In this document: piece by piece, positions 1 to 9,814 of the stretch
Layout of the letters: each line of letters begins with the position of its first letter
How positions within the stretch are numbered: position 1 is the stretch's first letter
Assembly: GCF_000014965.1 (NCBI RefSeq)
Contig: NC_008554.1
Location: 2,096,001 to 2,160,000 of the forward strand
Direction of reading: 5' to 3'
DNA length: 64,000 nucleotides
Source of the DNA: Syntrophobacter fumaroxidans MPOB
GTDB taxonomy: Bacteria > Desulfobacterota > Syntrophobacteria > Syntrophobacterales > Syntrophobacteraceae
The notes under the pieces: generated by a model
The model's database searches: none
Told to the model about the DNA's origin: nothing
What the model saw: the letters and a program-made list of their open reading frames with translations, nothing else
Program-made: the position numbers and the translations under genes

Positions 1-738
1 CTCGCTCGAGGCCGGACCATTCTGAAGAATACGGCCCGCGAGCCGGAAGTCGTGGCTCTGGCGGACTATCTGCGAAAAATGGGAGCAAGAATTGAAGGCG
101 ACGGGTCTTCCGAGATCGTTGTTGACGGGGTGGAAGAGCTCACCCCCTCGACATTCAGAGTGATTCCGGATCGCATCGAAGCCGGGACCTATATCGCGGC
201 GGCGGGGATTACGGGCGGGTGTTTGCGGCTGACCAACTGTGAACCGGCGCATCTCGAAGCCGTCATTCAGAAGCTGCGGGCCGCCGGCCTGACCATCGAA
301 ACCGGCGAGGGCATCGTGGACGTTCAGAGCAACGGTCCGATCCGGAGCGTGGACATCAAGACATGGCCCTATCCGGCTTTTCCCACCGACATGCAGGCCC
401 AGTTCATGTCGCTCATGACTCTGGGAAACGGTGTCAGCCTGATCACGGAGCAAATCTTCGAGAACAGGTTCATGCATGTCCTGGAGCTCAAGAGGCTGGG
501 AGCCGACATCGAACTGGACGGCAGAAACGCGCGGGTGTGCGGAGTCTCCCACCTGTCGGGCGCCCCGGTGATGGCCACCGACCTGCGCGCTTCCGCGTCG
601 CTGGTGCTTGCGGCGCTGGCGGCGACGGGCGTCACGGAAATCACGCGAATCTATCACCTGGAGCGGGGATACGAGGACATGGACGGCAAGCTCTCCGCGG
701 TGGGAGCCAGGATCCGGCGTCAGGTCAACGGGAGCTGA
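1..738 (+). CDS. murA: UDP-N-acetylglucosamine 1-carboxyvinyltransferase, C-terminal part (5' truncated by window edge)
   Basis: This enzyme transfers enolpyruvate from PEP to UDP-GlcNAc, the first committed step of peptidoglycan synthesis in the cytoplasm. The reading frame is open from base 1, so the start and the catalytic Cys region lie upstream of the window. The visible 245 residues match the second half of MurA (family about 420 residues). They include the FPTDMQAQ motif with the catalytic Asp, the IFENRFMHV segment, and the C-terminal RGYEDMDGKL motif. The GTG at 52 is internal. The identification is secure; only the missing N-terminus is uncertain. Confidence 0.96.
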   Translation, partial: LARGRTILKNTAREPEVVALADYLRKMGARIEGDGSSEIVVDGVEELTPSTFRVIPDRIEAGTYIAAAGITGGCLRLTNCEPAHLEAVIQKLRAAGLTIETGEGIVDVQSNGPIRSVDIKTWPYPAFPTDMQAQFMSLMTLGNGVSLITEQIFENRFMHVLELKRLGADIELDGRNARVCGVSHLSGAPVMATDLRASASLVLAALAATGVTEITRIYHLERGYEDMDGKLSAVGARIRRQVNGS

Positions 739-929
739 AGGTTCCCGTTCATGGCGCAAGACACCGGATGTCCGGTGAAATCCCCCCCTTCGCGCGAACC
801 GCCGCGACCGAGCGGGCACGACGAACCGTGCGGATAGGCCGTGCGGTCACGCGCGCGCACGCGGTGACGGAATACCCTCTGCATTGAGGCAGGCGCCATG
901 CAGCGTTCCCGTGATTCACGATCCCGGGT

Positions 930-3482
930 GTGCATCGACCGATGAGCCGTGAGCCGGTCCGCCCGACCCGCCCCCTGTTGTGGCTCACGGTGTTCTTTGC
1001 GCTGGGCATCGCCGCGGAGCGTGTCTGCCCCCTTTCGTTGCCCTCGGCGTTCATTATCGGTTTCCCCGCCTTGCTTCTCCTCTGTCTTGCCTTTCTCTGT
1101 TCGAAATCCCGGGAGCGCTCACGCGCATCGGTGCCGGTCTCCCTGGTGTTGTTTCTTGCCCTGGGTTTCGCCCTCGCGCGCGTCGCCGCCCCCCTTGTCC
1201 CCTGTCCGCCGGGATTGGAGCGGGTACTGGATCGTCCCCATACGTTGTTCATCGCCGACATTGCATCGCCTCCCGATTTTTTCCCGGACAAGATCCGGCT
1301 CACCCTGAGGCTGCGCTCGGCCTTGCTCGATGATGAAAACGTTCCGCTCGACGCAGGAGTGCTCCTCTCCGTGGCTCGAACCGGCGTGGAACGCGCGGCA
1401 TGGGTCCCGGGCGATCGCGTGCTGGCGCGCCTCACGCTCAGGCGCTTTCACAATTTCAACAATCCCGGCGGGTATGACTATGTCATGAGGCAGGCGGAGC
1501 GCGGAATCCACGCGCGGGCCGGGTCCCCTGACGATCGTTTCCTGGTTCGGCTTGCGCCCGGGAACGGGCTCCCGGGCTGCTCCGTCTTCCGGGCGGTAAG
1601 AAGCACGGTGGACCGGTTCAGGCAGGAAAGCCTGTTCTGGCTTCGCAAGCACTTCGATCCCGACACGGCCGCGTTCTATGCGGCCCTGCTGCTCGGTTAC
1701 CAGCAGTTGATTTCCGCTGATTGGAAAGAAGATTTGAACCGGGTGGGGATCACTCACCTCCTTTCGATTTCGGGAATGCATCTCGGTCTGGTCAGCATGT
1801 TCACCTTCTGGATTTGCCGGAAGTTTATCCGGCGTCTTTGCCCCGCCGCGCTTCACCGTCTGAGCGACAAACAACTCGCCCTCTGGCCCGCCCTGGCGGC
1901 GGCTTTGCTTTACGCTTTCCTCGCGGGATTCGGCGTGCCCCCGATCTGGCGCTCCCTCTTGATGCTCACACTCGGTCTGTGGGCCTCCTTTTGCTACCGG
2001 CATGCGGATTCTCTCACCATCCTGGCCGCGACGGCACTGATCATCCTGGTCATCGACCCCGCCGTTCTCTGGCAGGTTTCCTTCCAACTCACCTATGCGT
2101 GCATGGTGGCGCTGTTTGTCATCTACCCGAGACTGCAGCGCTGCCGGCTGGCCGCGATCCACCCCGTGTTCGGCGGCGACCGCATGGCCGGAAAGATCAC
2201 ACGACCCTTCGAGGAGGCCTTCCACGTTTCGGTGGCGGTCAACATCCTGGTTCTCCCGCTCACGGTCTTTTACTTCCAGGGTTTTTCCCTGGCCGGATTC
2301 ATTGCCAACATCATCCTGGTGCCCCTGGTCGGGTTCCTGGTGCTCCCGTCCGGCCTGCTCGGGCTGGGACTGCTGGCGTTCAACGAATCCCTCGCCGCGC
2401 TCCTGCTGCAATTCGGGGCCTGGTGGGTGACCCTGGCGCATCACCTCATCCGATGGTTCAGCGACCTTTCCTGGGCGTACTTCCATGTGGGCCCTTTTTC
2501 GTTGCTCGGCATGGCCGCGTGTTACCTGGCACTGTTCGTTCTGCTGAGCCCGTGGCACCGGAAGCGGAAGGGCGCCGCGTTGTGCGCCCTCGCGCTTTTT
2601 ATGGCGGCGGATTCCGCCGTTGCCCATTGGCGTACCGCCGAGGATCAGCGGGATCATCTGCTGGTGGATTTCATCGATGTGGGACAGGGCACCTCCACCC
2701 TGGTTCGATTTCCCGACGGTGCAGCCATGCTCGTCGACGGTGGCGGTTTCTTCGACGATTCCTACGACATCGGCCGCGCGGTGGTGGCCCCCTTCCTGTG
2801 GCGGAGCGGCATCCGCAGACTGGACTACGTGGTGCTGTCCCACGATCATCCGGACCATCGCAACGGGCTTCGCTTCGTCATGCAGCGGTTCGAGGTGGGC
2901 TGTCTGTGGACCGGCGCCCTCGCGTGCCGGCCGGGCGACCGGGAATCCATCGAGACGATCGCCGCGTTGCGCGGCATCCCCGTCCGGCTCACGCACGAAA
3001 TCCCCGGGGAATGCGCCATCGGGCGCTGCCGCGTCAAGCTCCTTCACCCCAGTCAAAAATATCTTGAAACTGAGTGGAATGGGGATATAAACAATGCTTC
3101 GCTCGTATTGAAGATCGACTATGGCGAAACGGGAGTCATTTTGCCCGGAGACATCGGTCAGTCGGTGGAACGGGTGATTTTCGGGACCGGCACCGCCTGG
3201 GGGAACGTGGTACTGGGATCTCCGCACCACGGCAGCGACCGTTCGAACAGTCCCTTCATGGTGGAACGATTGAAACCTCGGGCGGTCGTCGTTTCGTGCG
3301 GGGCCGACAACCGGTTCGGATTTCCCTCCCCCGCGGTTCTCGAGACGTACCGGAAGCACGGAGTGGCCGTCTACCGGACCGACCGGCACGGCGCGGTGCA
3401 TGCGGTTTCGGACGGAACCCGCTGGGAATTCTCGACGTTCATGGGCAGTTCCGGAGGATCGTCGCTCTCCGGCGGATACTGA
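930..3482 (+). CDS. comEC: ComEC/Rec2-type DNA uptake channel protein
   Basis: An 850-residue inner-membrane protein of the ComEC/Rec2 family, which forms the channel carrying single-stranded DNA into the cytoplasm during natural transformation. In order it shows an N-terminal hydrophobic region with a DUF4131-like soluble segment, a multi-spanning competence domain (about 230-540, with the LLSISGMHLGLV stretch), and a C-terminal metallo-beta-lactamase domain (about 575-830) with the metal motif SHDHPDH near residue 637. The start could be GTG 930 or ATG 942; neither has a strong ribosome-binding site. The length is normal for a full three-domain ComEC. No other competence genes are visible in the window. 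Confidence 0.93.
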   Translation: MHRPMSREPVRPTRPLLWLTVFFALGIAAERVCPLSLPSAFIIGFPALLLLCLAFLCSKSRERSRASVPVSLVLFLALGFALARVAAPLVPCPPGLERVLDRPHTLFIADIASPPDFFPDKIRLTLRLRSALLDDENVPLDAGVLLSVARTGVERAAWVPGDRVLARLTLRRFHNFNNPGGYDYVMRQAERGIHARAGSPDDRFLVRLAPGNGLPGCSVFRAVRSTVDRFRQESLFWLRKHFDPDTAAFYAALLLGYQQLISADWKEDLNRVGITHLLSISGMHLGLVSMFTFWICRKFIRRLCPAALHRLSDKQLALWPALAAALLYAFLAGFGVPPIWRSLLMLTLGLWASFCYRHADSLTILAATALIILVIDPAVLWQVSFQLTYACMVALFVIYPRLQRCRLAAIHPVFGGDRMAGKITRPFEEAFHVSVAVNILVLPLTVFYFQGFSLAGFIANIILVPLVGFLVLPSGLLGLGLLAFNESLAALLLQFGAWWVTLAHHLIRWFSDLSWAYFHVGPFSLLGMAACYLALFVLLSPWHRKRKGAALCALALFMAADSAVAHWRTAEDQRDHLLVDFIDVGQGTSTLVRFPDGAAMLVDGGGFFDDSYDIGRAVVAPFLWRSGIRRLDYVVLSHDHPDHRNGLRFVMQRFEVGCLWTGALACRPGDRESIETIAALRGIPVRLTHEIPGECAIGRCRVKLLHPSQKYLETEWNGDINNASLVLKIDYGETGVILPGDIGQSVERVIFGTGTAWGNVVLGSPHHGSDRSNSPFMVERLKPRAVVVSCGADNRFGFPSPAVLETYRKHGVAVYRTDRHGAVHAVSDGTRWEFSTFMGSSGGSSLSGGY

Positions 3483-3586
3483 ACGAAGCGCAAGCATCAC
3501 CGTCCGGCACAACAGACGGAATTGTCCGGCGACCAAGCCGGGAGAAATGACGATTCAGCGCCTTGCACCCTTTATCGGAGGCTCGG

Positions 3587-4408
3587 ATGCGCACTTATTT
3601 CTTCGGGGATATTCACGGGAACGGCTACGCCCTCGAGGCCGTGCTGCAACACATGGACAAGCAGAAAACGGACGCCCTATTCTGCCTGGGGGACCTGGTC
3701 GGCTGGCTTCCGTTCGGCGATCGCACCCTGCAGCGGATGCGCTCCCTCGGCATCTCCACGGTGGCGGGAAATCATGACTTGCTCGTGTGCGGCCTGTTCG
3801 TCGATCATCCTCACCAGGTAGACCGCATGCAGGCCACCGCATACAACGCGGGGCTGCTTTCCTCCATTCCGCAGGCCCTGGATTACCTCTCGAACCTGCC
3901 GTTGATCTTCGAGCGCCCGGAATTCGTGGTGACCCATCACAGCCCCTTCCACCTGCCCGCCGCCGAAGAGCTGCCCACCATCGATTGCTTCAACTATCTG
4001 GACGAATTCGCGCTGACGGAATGCCTGTCGGCTTGGCACGAGTACCCGCACCGGCTCATTTTCAGCGGACACGATCATGTTCCCGCGGTATTCGAGCTTC
4101 CCGACACAGCCGAGCGACCCCGGTTCGAAGACATCCGGACCTACAGCCCCGCGCCCGACGCGGACCTGGTTCTCCACCTGCAGCCCGGTTCGAAATATTG
4201 GATCAAGGCGGGGAGCGTCGGAGGCCCCTATCGCGATGGCGTCCCCATCGCCAACTCGGTGCTCTACGACAACGAATCGGACACGCTGACCCTTTTTCGC
4301 GTTCCCTTCCCCACCGGCCAACTCATCGAAGACATGCTCGCCCTTCGCTTCTGCCACATCGTGCCCACGTTGCGAAAATATATGGAACTGCTCGAAAGCC
4401 GCTCATAG
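3587..4408 (+). CDS. Calcineurin-like metallophosphoesterase
   Basis: A 273-residue cytoplasmic phosphoesterase of the calcineurin/YfcE type. The dinuclear metal-site motifs appear in order: FFGDIHGN (start), CLGDLVGW, AGNHD, VTHHSP and SGHDHVP. ATG 3587 is preceded by GGAGG at 3577-3581 with a 5-base spacer, so it is preferred over the upstream TTG at 3563. The substrate cannot be told from the sequence. It sits about 100 bp downstream of comEC on the same strand and may be co-transcribed with it. Confidence 0.85.
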   Translation: MRTYFFGDIHGNGYALEAVLQHMDKQKTDALFCLGDLVGWLPFGDRTLQRMRSLGISTVAGNHDLLVCGLFVDHPHQVDRMQATAYNAGLLSSIPQALDYLSNLPLIFERPEFVVTHHSPFHLPAAEELPTIDCFNYLDEFALTECLSAWHEYPHRLIFSGHDHVPAVFELPDTAERPRFEDIRTYSPAPDADLVLHLQPGSKYWIKAGSVGGPYRDGVPIANSVLYDNESDTLTLFRVPFPTGQLIEDMLALRFCHIVPTLRKYMELLESRS

Positions 4409-4465
4409 CACGTCTTGATACAATCTGCGTTCAATATTTTGAAACACGGGACCAACGGAAGGCGA

Positions 4466-4570
4466 TGCGGGCGGGGATAATCCCGCCCTTTGCTACGGAC
4501 CGATCTGCCGGCCAGACGTGGTGGGGGATGAACGCCCCCCCGGTTCATAACCGTTGAACGCAACCCTGGT
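4466..4570. repeat. Dispersed palindromic repeat, copy A
   Basis: This gap contains a perfect 7-bp GC stem (GGGCGGG 4469-4475 / CCCGCCC 4482-4488, loop GATAAT) followed by TTTGCTA, then a second G-run/C-run hairpin near 4530-4546 and the tail GCAACCCTGGTTTATAC. The same modules recur at 7575-7720 and 25856-26163. The first hairpin may also end transcription of the converging metallophosphoesterase and galE genes, but neither side has a convincing T-tract. Confidence 0.6.
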
Positions 4571-4584
4571 TTATACCCTCCGGG

Positions 4585-5541
4585 CTACCGCGCTCGTGAT
4601 GTCCCGGCAAGCTCCTTCACTACATCGGCCGTGCTCTTGAACTCGTGATCGAACCAGGTCTTCAGGTAGGTGTTGTCGGCCACCAGTTCCGGCGGGTCGC
4701 CCGGGCGGATGGGTTTTTCCACCACGTTCAGTTCGGCCTTCACGTTCCGACGCACGATTTCCAGCAGTTCGCGCACGGAAGTCCCGCGGCCCCTGCCGAC
4801 GTTGGAGATCAGCCGGTCCCGTGCTCTTAAGACATCCAGCGCCTTGACGTGCGCCGCCGCAAGGTCCATGACGTAGACGTAGTCCCGAACCGCGGTGCCG
4901 TCGGGTGTCGGATGGTTCGTGCCGTACAGTGAAAACTCCGCGCCGGACAGACCGGCCTTCATCAGGTTCGGCAGAACGTGCGTTTCCGGTTCGTGCCGCT
5001 CGTAGACCTCCCCTTCGGGATCGCCTCCGATGACGTTGAAATAGCGCAGAGCGGCGAAACGGATGCCCGCCACCGGGGCCACCGTGGAAATCACCTGTTC
5101 GCACATCAGCTTGGACAGGCCGTAGGGATTGGTCGGCTCCTGGGGATGGTTTTCCTTGATGGTCGGGGTTCGCGCGTTGCCGTAGGTGGCGCAAGAGCTC
5201 GAGAACACCAGGGTCTTCGTCCCGGCCCGTTTCATGGCCTTCAGGAGGGCCACGGTTCCGCCGACGTTGTTGTCGAAGTACTCTTCGGGAAGCCGGGTGG
5301 ACTCCTCCACGTAGGCTTTCGCCGCAAAATGAATCACGGCATCCACCTTGAAGACTTCGAGTGCCCGGGCAAGCGCTTCCTCGTTGCGGATGTCACCGAA
5401 TACGAACGGACCGAACCTGACCAGTTCGGCCCAGCCGTTGGAGAGATTGTCGAACGCGATGGGCGTGTGCCCCGCCTTTCTCAAAAGCTTCGAAGTGTGG
5501 GAGCCGATGTATCCCGCCCCACCGGTGACCAGTATGTTCAC
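4585..5541 (-). CDS. galE: UDP-glucose 4-epimerase
   Basis: A 318-residue extended short-chain dehydrogenase that interconverts UDP-glucose and UDP-galactose for surface polysaccharide synthesis. The N-terminus carries the NAD-binding GGAGYIGSH motif. The catalytic Ser and the YGLSK tyrosine/lysine pair lie around residues 120-147, with the family signature SSSCATYG. Length and motifs are typical. It is transcribed against the preceding genes, and the first codon is ATG at 5541. Some GalE homologues act on UDP-GlcNAc, which cannot be excluded. Confidence 0.92.
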   Translation of the reverse strand: MNILVTGGAGYIGSHTSKLLRKAGHTPIAFDNLSNGWAELVRFGPFVFGDIRNEEALARALEVFKVDAVIHFAAKAYVEESTRLPEEYFDNNVGGTVALLKAMKRAGTKTLVFSSSCATYGNARTPTIKENHPQEPTNPYGLSKLMCEQVISTVAPVAGIRFAALRYFNVIGGDPEGEVYERHEPETHVLPNLMKAGLSGAEFSLYGTNHPTPDGTAVRDYVYVMDLAAAHVKALDVLRARDRLISNVGRGRGTSVRELLEIVRRNVKAELNVVEKPIRPGDPPELVADNTYLKTWFDHEFKSTADVVKELAGTSRAR

Positions 5542-5881
5542 GAGCGCCTCCTGATTATCGCTGGAAAATCGGTCCCGATTCCCTTAATATTTCCGAGGAA
5601 AGCTTCACGGCTTCAAATGCCATGCCTTTCTATCACATTTGCAGGGCATTTTGGAACGAAGATGGAAACGCAGTTTGCCGCGGAGTGCATTTTTCACTGC
5701 GGCACCCCCGGCCGTGCTTCGCTGCCGTGACCATTTTCAAGACCGGATACCGGTTCCGGGCGATGATCGCCGTCTCTTCCGGATTGTCGGACCGGTCGCA
5801 ACCGAACCCTTCTTCAGAAGCCCCGTGCGGGCGGTCCCGTTTGGGAACCGGCACGCCCGCGGCTTCTCCGGAACCGCAGAC
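5542..5881. other. Divergent intergenic region upstream of galE
   Basis: 340 bp between the galE start and the DUF2007-DUF3786 gene. It must hold promoters for both directions, but I could not identify a convincing -35/-10 pair. One frame stays open through part of it, but it lacks coding character upstream of ATG 5882. No repeat or RNA gene is seen. Confidence 0.5.
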
Positions 5882-6760
5882 ATGTCCGACCAGTTCATAT
5901 CCGTTTGTACGCTGGAGGATCGCTTCGAAGGCGATATCCTGATGGACGCCCTGTCCCAGGAAAGCATACCGGCTATTCTCCGTCCCTTCCAGGAGACTCC
6001 CTACTCCGCTCTTTTCGTACCTCAAAAGGGCTGGGGGCTGATCCTCGTGCCGGAGAATATGGCGCCCAGAGCTCGTGAGGTCATCGACGAAGTGCTCCGG
6101 GAGGTGCGTTCCGCCCCCGTCTACTCGGACCCCTCCGATGTCGACCCGCTCCTGTGGGAGCGGCTCCGCGAAGCGGATCCCGAAACCGTCTGCCATAACG
6201 CTCTGGTGGAGTATGAAGACGAACATCGCGCTTACGTGGTGCCTTTCCTCAATGCCGAACTCCTGATCACCCCCGGGGAAGAGACCACCGAAGTCCTGGA
6301 TTCACCGCCTTATCCCAGGGTCGATTTCGAGCTGAACCTGTCGTTGCTCCACTATCTCCTGGAAGCCGAAAACGTCGCTCTCACCCGGAAATGGATCGGC
6401 GAAAAGGACATTCCTTCGGGCGAGGCGTTCTTCCGCGGGTTGCATCGCCTCCCTGTCGACAGCCTCATCGAATTGTTCGGACCCGATGCCAGGCTGTTTC
6501 GAGCGACCGCCGAACTGCTCGGCGGCACTCCCGTCGATCTGGGAGACGCCGCTTATGAATTCCAGGTGCTCCCGAGGGTGCCCCTGCTGGTCGTCCTGTG
6601 GGAGGGGGACGAGGAGTTCGAGCCCGCCCTGCACATTCTTTTCGACGAAACCGTGAGCACCCAGTTCAAGGCGCTCGACACGCTCTGGGCTTTTACGGGA
6701 GTCTTTTGCAGGACGCTTGCGGCGGCGGCTCGGGATTTGCTCCCGGGGGAAGAGCGGTGA
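5882..6760 (+). CDS. DUF2007-DUF3786 fusion protein
   Basis: A 292-residue soluble protein. Residues 1 to about 75 resemble the small DUF2007 (putative signal-transducing) domain: a short alpha/beta unit beginning near ISVCTLEDRF. Residues of about 90-290 resemble DUF3786, with the conserved stretch LPRVPLLVVLWEGDEEF. Neither domain has a firm biochemical role. ATG 5882 is chosen because it starts the DUF2007 fold; the upstream open frame looks non-coding. Its stop codon overlaps the GTG start of the BtuF-like gene by four bases (GTGA), indicating translational coupling and a shared function. Confidence 0.7.
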   Translation: MSDQFISVCTLEDRFEGDILMDALSQESIPAILRPFQETPYSALFVPQKGWGLILVPENMAPRAREVIDEVLREVRSAPVYSDPSDVDPLLWERLREADPETVCHNALVEYEDEHRAYVVPFLNAELLITPGEETTEVLDSPPYPRVDFELNLSLLHYLLEAENVALTRKWIGEKDIPSGEAFFRGLHRLPVDSLIELFGPDARLFRATAELLGGTPVDLGDAAYEFQVLPRVPLLVVLWEGDEEFEPALHILFDETVSTQFKALDTLWAFTGVFCRTLAAAARDLLPGEER

Positions 6761-7530
6761 GGACGGTATCCCGAATCATATCGCTTGCGCCGACTCAAAC
6801 CGAAATCGTCGCGGCGCTCGACCGGCTGGGCAACCTTATCGGCGTCACCGAGAACTGCGACTTTCCGGATGGCGTGGAACACATTCCCAGGTTCGGCTCA
6901 TGGTACGCCCCCGACCTTCGCCGGGTCATCGCCGCCGCACCCGACCTCGTGTGCACCTTCGGAAGTCACCACGAGGAAGTGCGGGACACGCTGCTCGAAG
7001 CAGGCATCAGCGTGGTCCACGGCGATCCGAAATCGGTGCGGGAATCCCTGGAGGCTATCCTCGAACTGGCGGAAATCCTCGATTGTCAGGATGTGGGGGC
7101 AACACTGGTGGAAGGGCTCCAAGAGCGGCTGGAGCGCGTGGACCGCTTCGTCCACGACACCGGCCCCGCACTGAGGCCGATGGTGTTCCGCATCATGCAC
7201 TGGAAACCGCTCATCACGGTCGGCTCAGGTTCCTTTCAGCACGATGCCGTCGAGCGGGCCGGCGGCCGCAACCTCATGGGAGACGGTCCGGCCCCTTACT
7301 ACGTCTGCGATCCCACTGCGGTGCGTTCGAGAAACCCCGAGGTCATCTTCTTTTGCGAACCGTTCATCAAGCCCCTCCTGGAGAAGGATCCGCTGTGGCG
7401 GGAAATCCGGGCCGTCCGCAACGGCCGGGTCCACGTGTACGACTGCGGCCTGACCTGCCGGTCCGGCCCGCGGATCGTGGACATGGTGGAACGGCTGTGC
7501 GAGGCACTGTATCCGGGTTGCGCACTGTGA
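6757..7530 (+). CDS. BtuF-like corrinoid/iron-chelate binding protein without signal peptide
   Basis: A 257-residue protein of the periplasmic-binding-protein family that includes BtuF (vitamin B12) and related metal-chelate binders. It opens with RIISLAPTQTEIVAALDRLG, the usual first strand-helix of the mature domain, but no signal peptide or lipobox precedes it. The predicted product is therefore cytoplasmic. The GTG start at 6757 overlaps the preceding stop codon. No permease or ATPase is adjacent, which argues against a classic importer. Corrinoid binding is inferred from family resemblance and the cobalamin genes elsewhere in the window. Confidence 0.75.
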   Translation: MRTVSRIISLAPTQTEIVAALDRLGNLIGVTENCDFPDGVEHIPRFGSWYAPDLRRVIAAAPDLVCTFGSHHEEVRDTLLEAGISVVHGDPKSVRESLEAILELAEILDCQDVGATLVEGLQERLERVDRFVHDTGPALRPMVFRIMHWKPLITVGSGSFQHDAVERAGGRNLMGDGPAPYYVCDPTAVRSRNPEVIFFCEPFIKPLLEKDPLWREIRAVRNGRVHVYDCGLTCRSGPRIVDMVERLCEALYPGCAL

Positions 7531-7574
7531 GTCGATGCGGGGCCCGCAACACCTCATATAATTTTGCGTACAAG

Positions 7575-7720
7575 ATGAGTGCATTGCGGGAGGGCATAAA
7601 GCCCTCCCCTGGTCTGAAGGGCACATCGGTCTGTACAAGGGGCGCGGTTTATCCCCCGCGTTACCTCCCGACGGGCAGGTGTTGTGTCATCTTGAACGCA
7701 CCTCGGGTTCAGGCACAATT
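7575..7720. repeat. Dispersed palindromic repeat, copy B
   Basis: Part of the 485-bp gap 7531-8015. It has a perfect 8-bp stem GGGAGGGC/GCCCTCCC (7588-7595 and 7601-7608, loop ATAAA). A module follows with GGCACATCGGTC, a G-run, GGTTTATCCC and ACCTCCCG, closely matching the second half of the copy at 25856-26163. The rest of the gap (7721-7945) holds no gene I recognise. Confidence 0.65.
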
Positions 7721-7947
7721 CGGCTTGGGGGGCCCGCCTCCGAACGCGCCGCGATATCGCCCCCCGGCCTTGCGTGGAAAACATAGCCGGACGCATTCGG
7801 CAAATTGTCCCCGCAGGGCCTATTCCCATCGTCGGAGGAGCCGCCCGGGAAATGACCGTTCGAGCGCGAGAGGAAGCCATTCGATCGCTCGATGCGTCAA
7901 GGCGAGCAACGCTCGATTCCCATCGTCGGCAACAGGGCCAAAATGAA

Positions 7948-7980
7948 GGGGTTCGCCCGCTCGAAAAGCGGGTGAACCCC
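7948..7980 (-). terminator. Rho-independent terminator of katA
   Basis: A 14-bp stem (7948-7961 with 7967-7980, one G:T pair) around a CGAAA loop, ending 36 bp beyond the katA stop. Short A/T tracts flank both sides (AAAA before, TTTT after), so it could work in both directions. Confidence 0.8.
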
Positions 7981-8015
7981 TGTTTTCATCTCACATCAAA
8001 ACGAGAGAGCTTCGA

Positions 8016-9479
8016 CTACTTGGGAAGGTCGGAGAGCGAAATGCCCAGGGCGTCGGCCACTCCCTTGCCATATGCGGGATCCGCTTTCAGGCAGTTGCCG
8101 ATGTGGCGCATCTGGATCTCCACGGGAGCGTCCTTGATGGCCCGGGCGGTGTTGGCAAAAAGCAGCGCCTGTTTTTCGGGGCCGATGAGGCGGAACAACA
8201 GGCCGGGCTGGGTGTAGTAATCATCGTCGTCTTCACGGAAATTCCAGTGGTCCGCGGGACCATCCAGCGCAAGGGGCGGCTCGGCGAATTCCGGCTGCTC
8301 CTGCCATTCACCGAAGCTGTTGGGCTCATAGCCGAGGGTGCTGCCGTAATTGCCGTCAACCCGCATCGAGCCGTCGCGGTGGTAACTGTGATAGGGACAC
8401 CGGGGAGCGTTGACCGGGATCTGGTGATGGTTGACGCCGAGCCGGTAGCGCTGGGCATCGCCGTATGAAAACAGTCGTCCCTGCAGCATCTTGTCGGGCG
8501 AGAAGCCTATCCCGGGCACGACGTTGGCCGGGTTGAAGGCGGATTGCTCAACCTCGGCAAAGTAGTTTTCGGGGTTGCGGTTCAGTTCCAGGACGCCGAC
8601 TTCGATCAACGGGTAGTCCTTCTTCAGCCAGACCTTGGTGAGATCGAAGGGGTGAAAACGGTACTTGGCGGCATCCTTTTCCGGCATCACCTGGATGAAC
8701 AGCGTCCAACGGGGGAAATCGCCCTTCTCGATGCTCTCGTAGAGATCGCGCTGGTGGCTTTCCCTGCATTTGCCGATCGCCGCCTCCGCCTCCTCGTCGG
8801 TGAGGTTCCGGATCCCCTGCTGGGTGCGGAAATGGAACTTGACCCAACAGCGTTCGTTCTTGGCGTTGATCATGCTGAACGTGTGGCTGCCGAAACCGTG
8901 CATGTGGCGATAGGTGGCCGGGATGCCCCGGTCGCTCATGACGATGGTGACCTGGTGCAGCGCTTCGGGCAGAGAGCTCCAGAAATCCCAGTTGTTGAGG
9001 GCGCTGCGCAGGTTGGTGCGAGGATCCCTCTTGACGGCATGGTTCAGGTCCGGGAACTTCAGGGGGTCGCGCAGGAAGAAGACGGGCGTATTGTTGCCCA
9101 CGAGGTCCCAGTTCCCTTCCTCGGTGTAAAACTTGACCGCAAAGCCCCGGATGTCCCGCTCGGCGTCGGCGGCCCCACGCTCGCCCGCTACCGTGGAGAA
9201 ACGCACGAAAAGGTCCGTCTTCTTGCCGATGGAGGAGAAAATCCTGGCCCTGGTATACTTGGTGATATCGTGAGTGACGGTGAAGGTGCCGTAAGCGCCG
9301 GATCCCTTGGCATGCATCCGGCGCTCGGGAATCACCTCCCGATCGAAATGGGCCAGCTTCTCCAGGTACCAGACATCCTGCAGCAATACGGGGCCCCGGC
9401 GTCCCGCGGTCATGGTATTTTGATTGTCAACGACGGGAGCACCGTTTCTGGTGGTGAGTTTCTTCTTCTCGCTCATCAT
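8016..9479 (-). CDS. katA: Haem catalase
   Basis: A 487-residue monofunctional small-subunit catalase that converts hydrogen peroxide to water and oxygen. The distal active-site His lies in [13 protein letters not shown] (H56). The distal Asn is in [10 protein letters not shown], and the proximal haem-ligand Tyr is in [14 protein letters not shown] (about residue 340). The length matches clade-3 catalases. The start has two consecutive ATGs behind AAGGAG. The perR gene lies upstream in the same direction, separated by 335 bp. Together with sodB at the window's end this indicates oxygen defence in an otherwise anaerobic gene set. Confidence 0.96.
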   Translation of the reverse strand: MMSEKKKLTTRNGAPVVDNQNTMTAGRRGPVLLQDVWYLEKLAHFDREVIPERRMHAKGSGAYGTFTVTHDITKYTRARIFSSIGKKTDLFVRFSTVAGERGAADAERDIRGFAVKFYTEEGNWDLVGNNTPVFFLRDPLKFPDLNHAVKRDPRTNLRSALNNWDFWSSLPEALHQVTIVMSDRGIPATYRHMHGFGSHTFSMINAKNERCWVKFHFRTQQGIRNLTDEEAEAAIGKCRESHQRDLYESIEKGDFPRWTLFIQVMPEKDAAKYRFHPFDLTKVWLKKDYPLIEVGVLELNRNPENYFAEVEQSAFNPANVVPGIGFSPDKMLQGRLFSYGDAQRYRLGVNHHQIPVNAPRCPYHSYHRDGSMRVDGNYGSTLGYEPNSFGEWQEQPEFAEPPLALDGPADHWNFREDDDDYYTQPGLLFRLIGPEKQALLFANTARAIKDAPVEIQMRHIGNCLKADPAYGKGVADALGISLSDLPK

Positions 9480-9814
9480 TCATCTCCTTGGTCTGCATGG
9501 TTGTGGTTGAATGGAATGCTTTGGAGACGCGGTCAAATGGCACGTTCCGCCCGATCGCTCTTGTTCCGTCATTTTCGCGACGGCGGCTCAAAGTCAAACG
9601 AAGCGCACGGCCACACACCGGTGACAGGCCCACCTGCCGAAAAGCCGTCTGCAAATACGTCCTCCATGTACCGCACCCCTTTGTCCCCGAGGGGGTGCTT
9701 CGACACATCACGGAGAGACTCGTCGGTTATCCTGAAATGCCGACAGGGGATGCATACTGGCCACAGATGTGTTTATTGATAACCATTCTCTGCAAACAAG
9801 CAACGGGAAGACGT
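9480..9814. promoter_or_regulatory. katA upstream region (promoter/operator expected)
   Basis: 335 bp between perR and katA with no coding potential. It contains an AT-rich imperfect inverted repeat GTTTATTGATAAC (9771-9783) that could be a Fur/PerR-family operator, but it is a poor match to the Bacillus PerR box. It also lies near the perR end, far from the katA start. I found no clear -35/-10 pair. Confidence 0.3.

Noticed and set aside
1119-3536. 805-codon open frame on the minus strand opposite comEC
   Set aside because: Shadow of a GC-rich coding strand; low-complexity composition, no family resemblance, and the plus-strand frame is a clear ComEC.
5639-5881. N-terminal extension of the DUF2007-DUF3786 gene
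   Set aside because: No ribosome-binding site and composition unlike the protein; the DUF2007 domain begins at ATG 5882.
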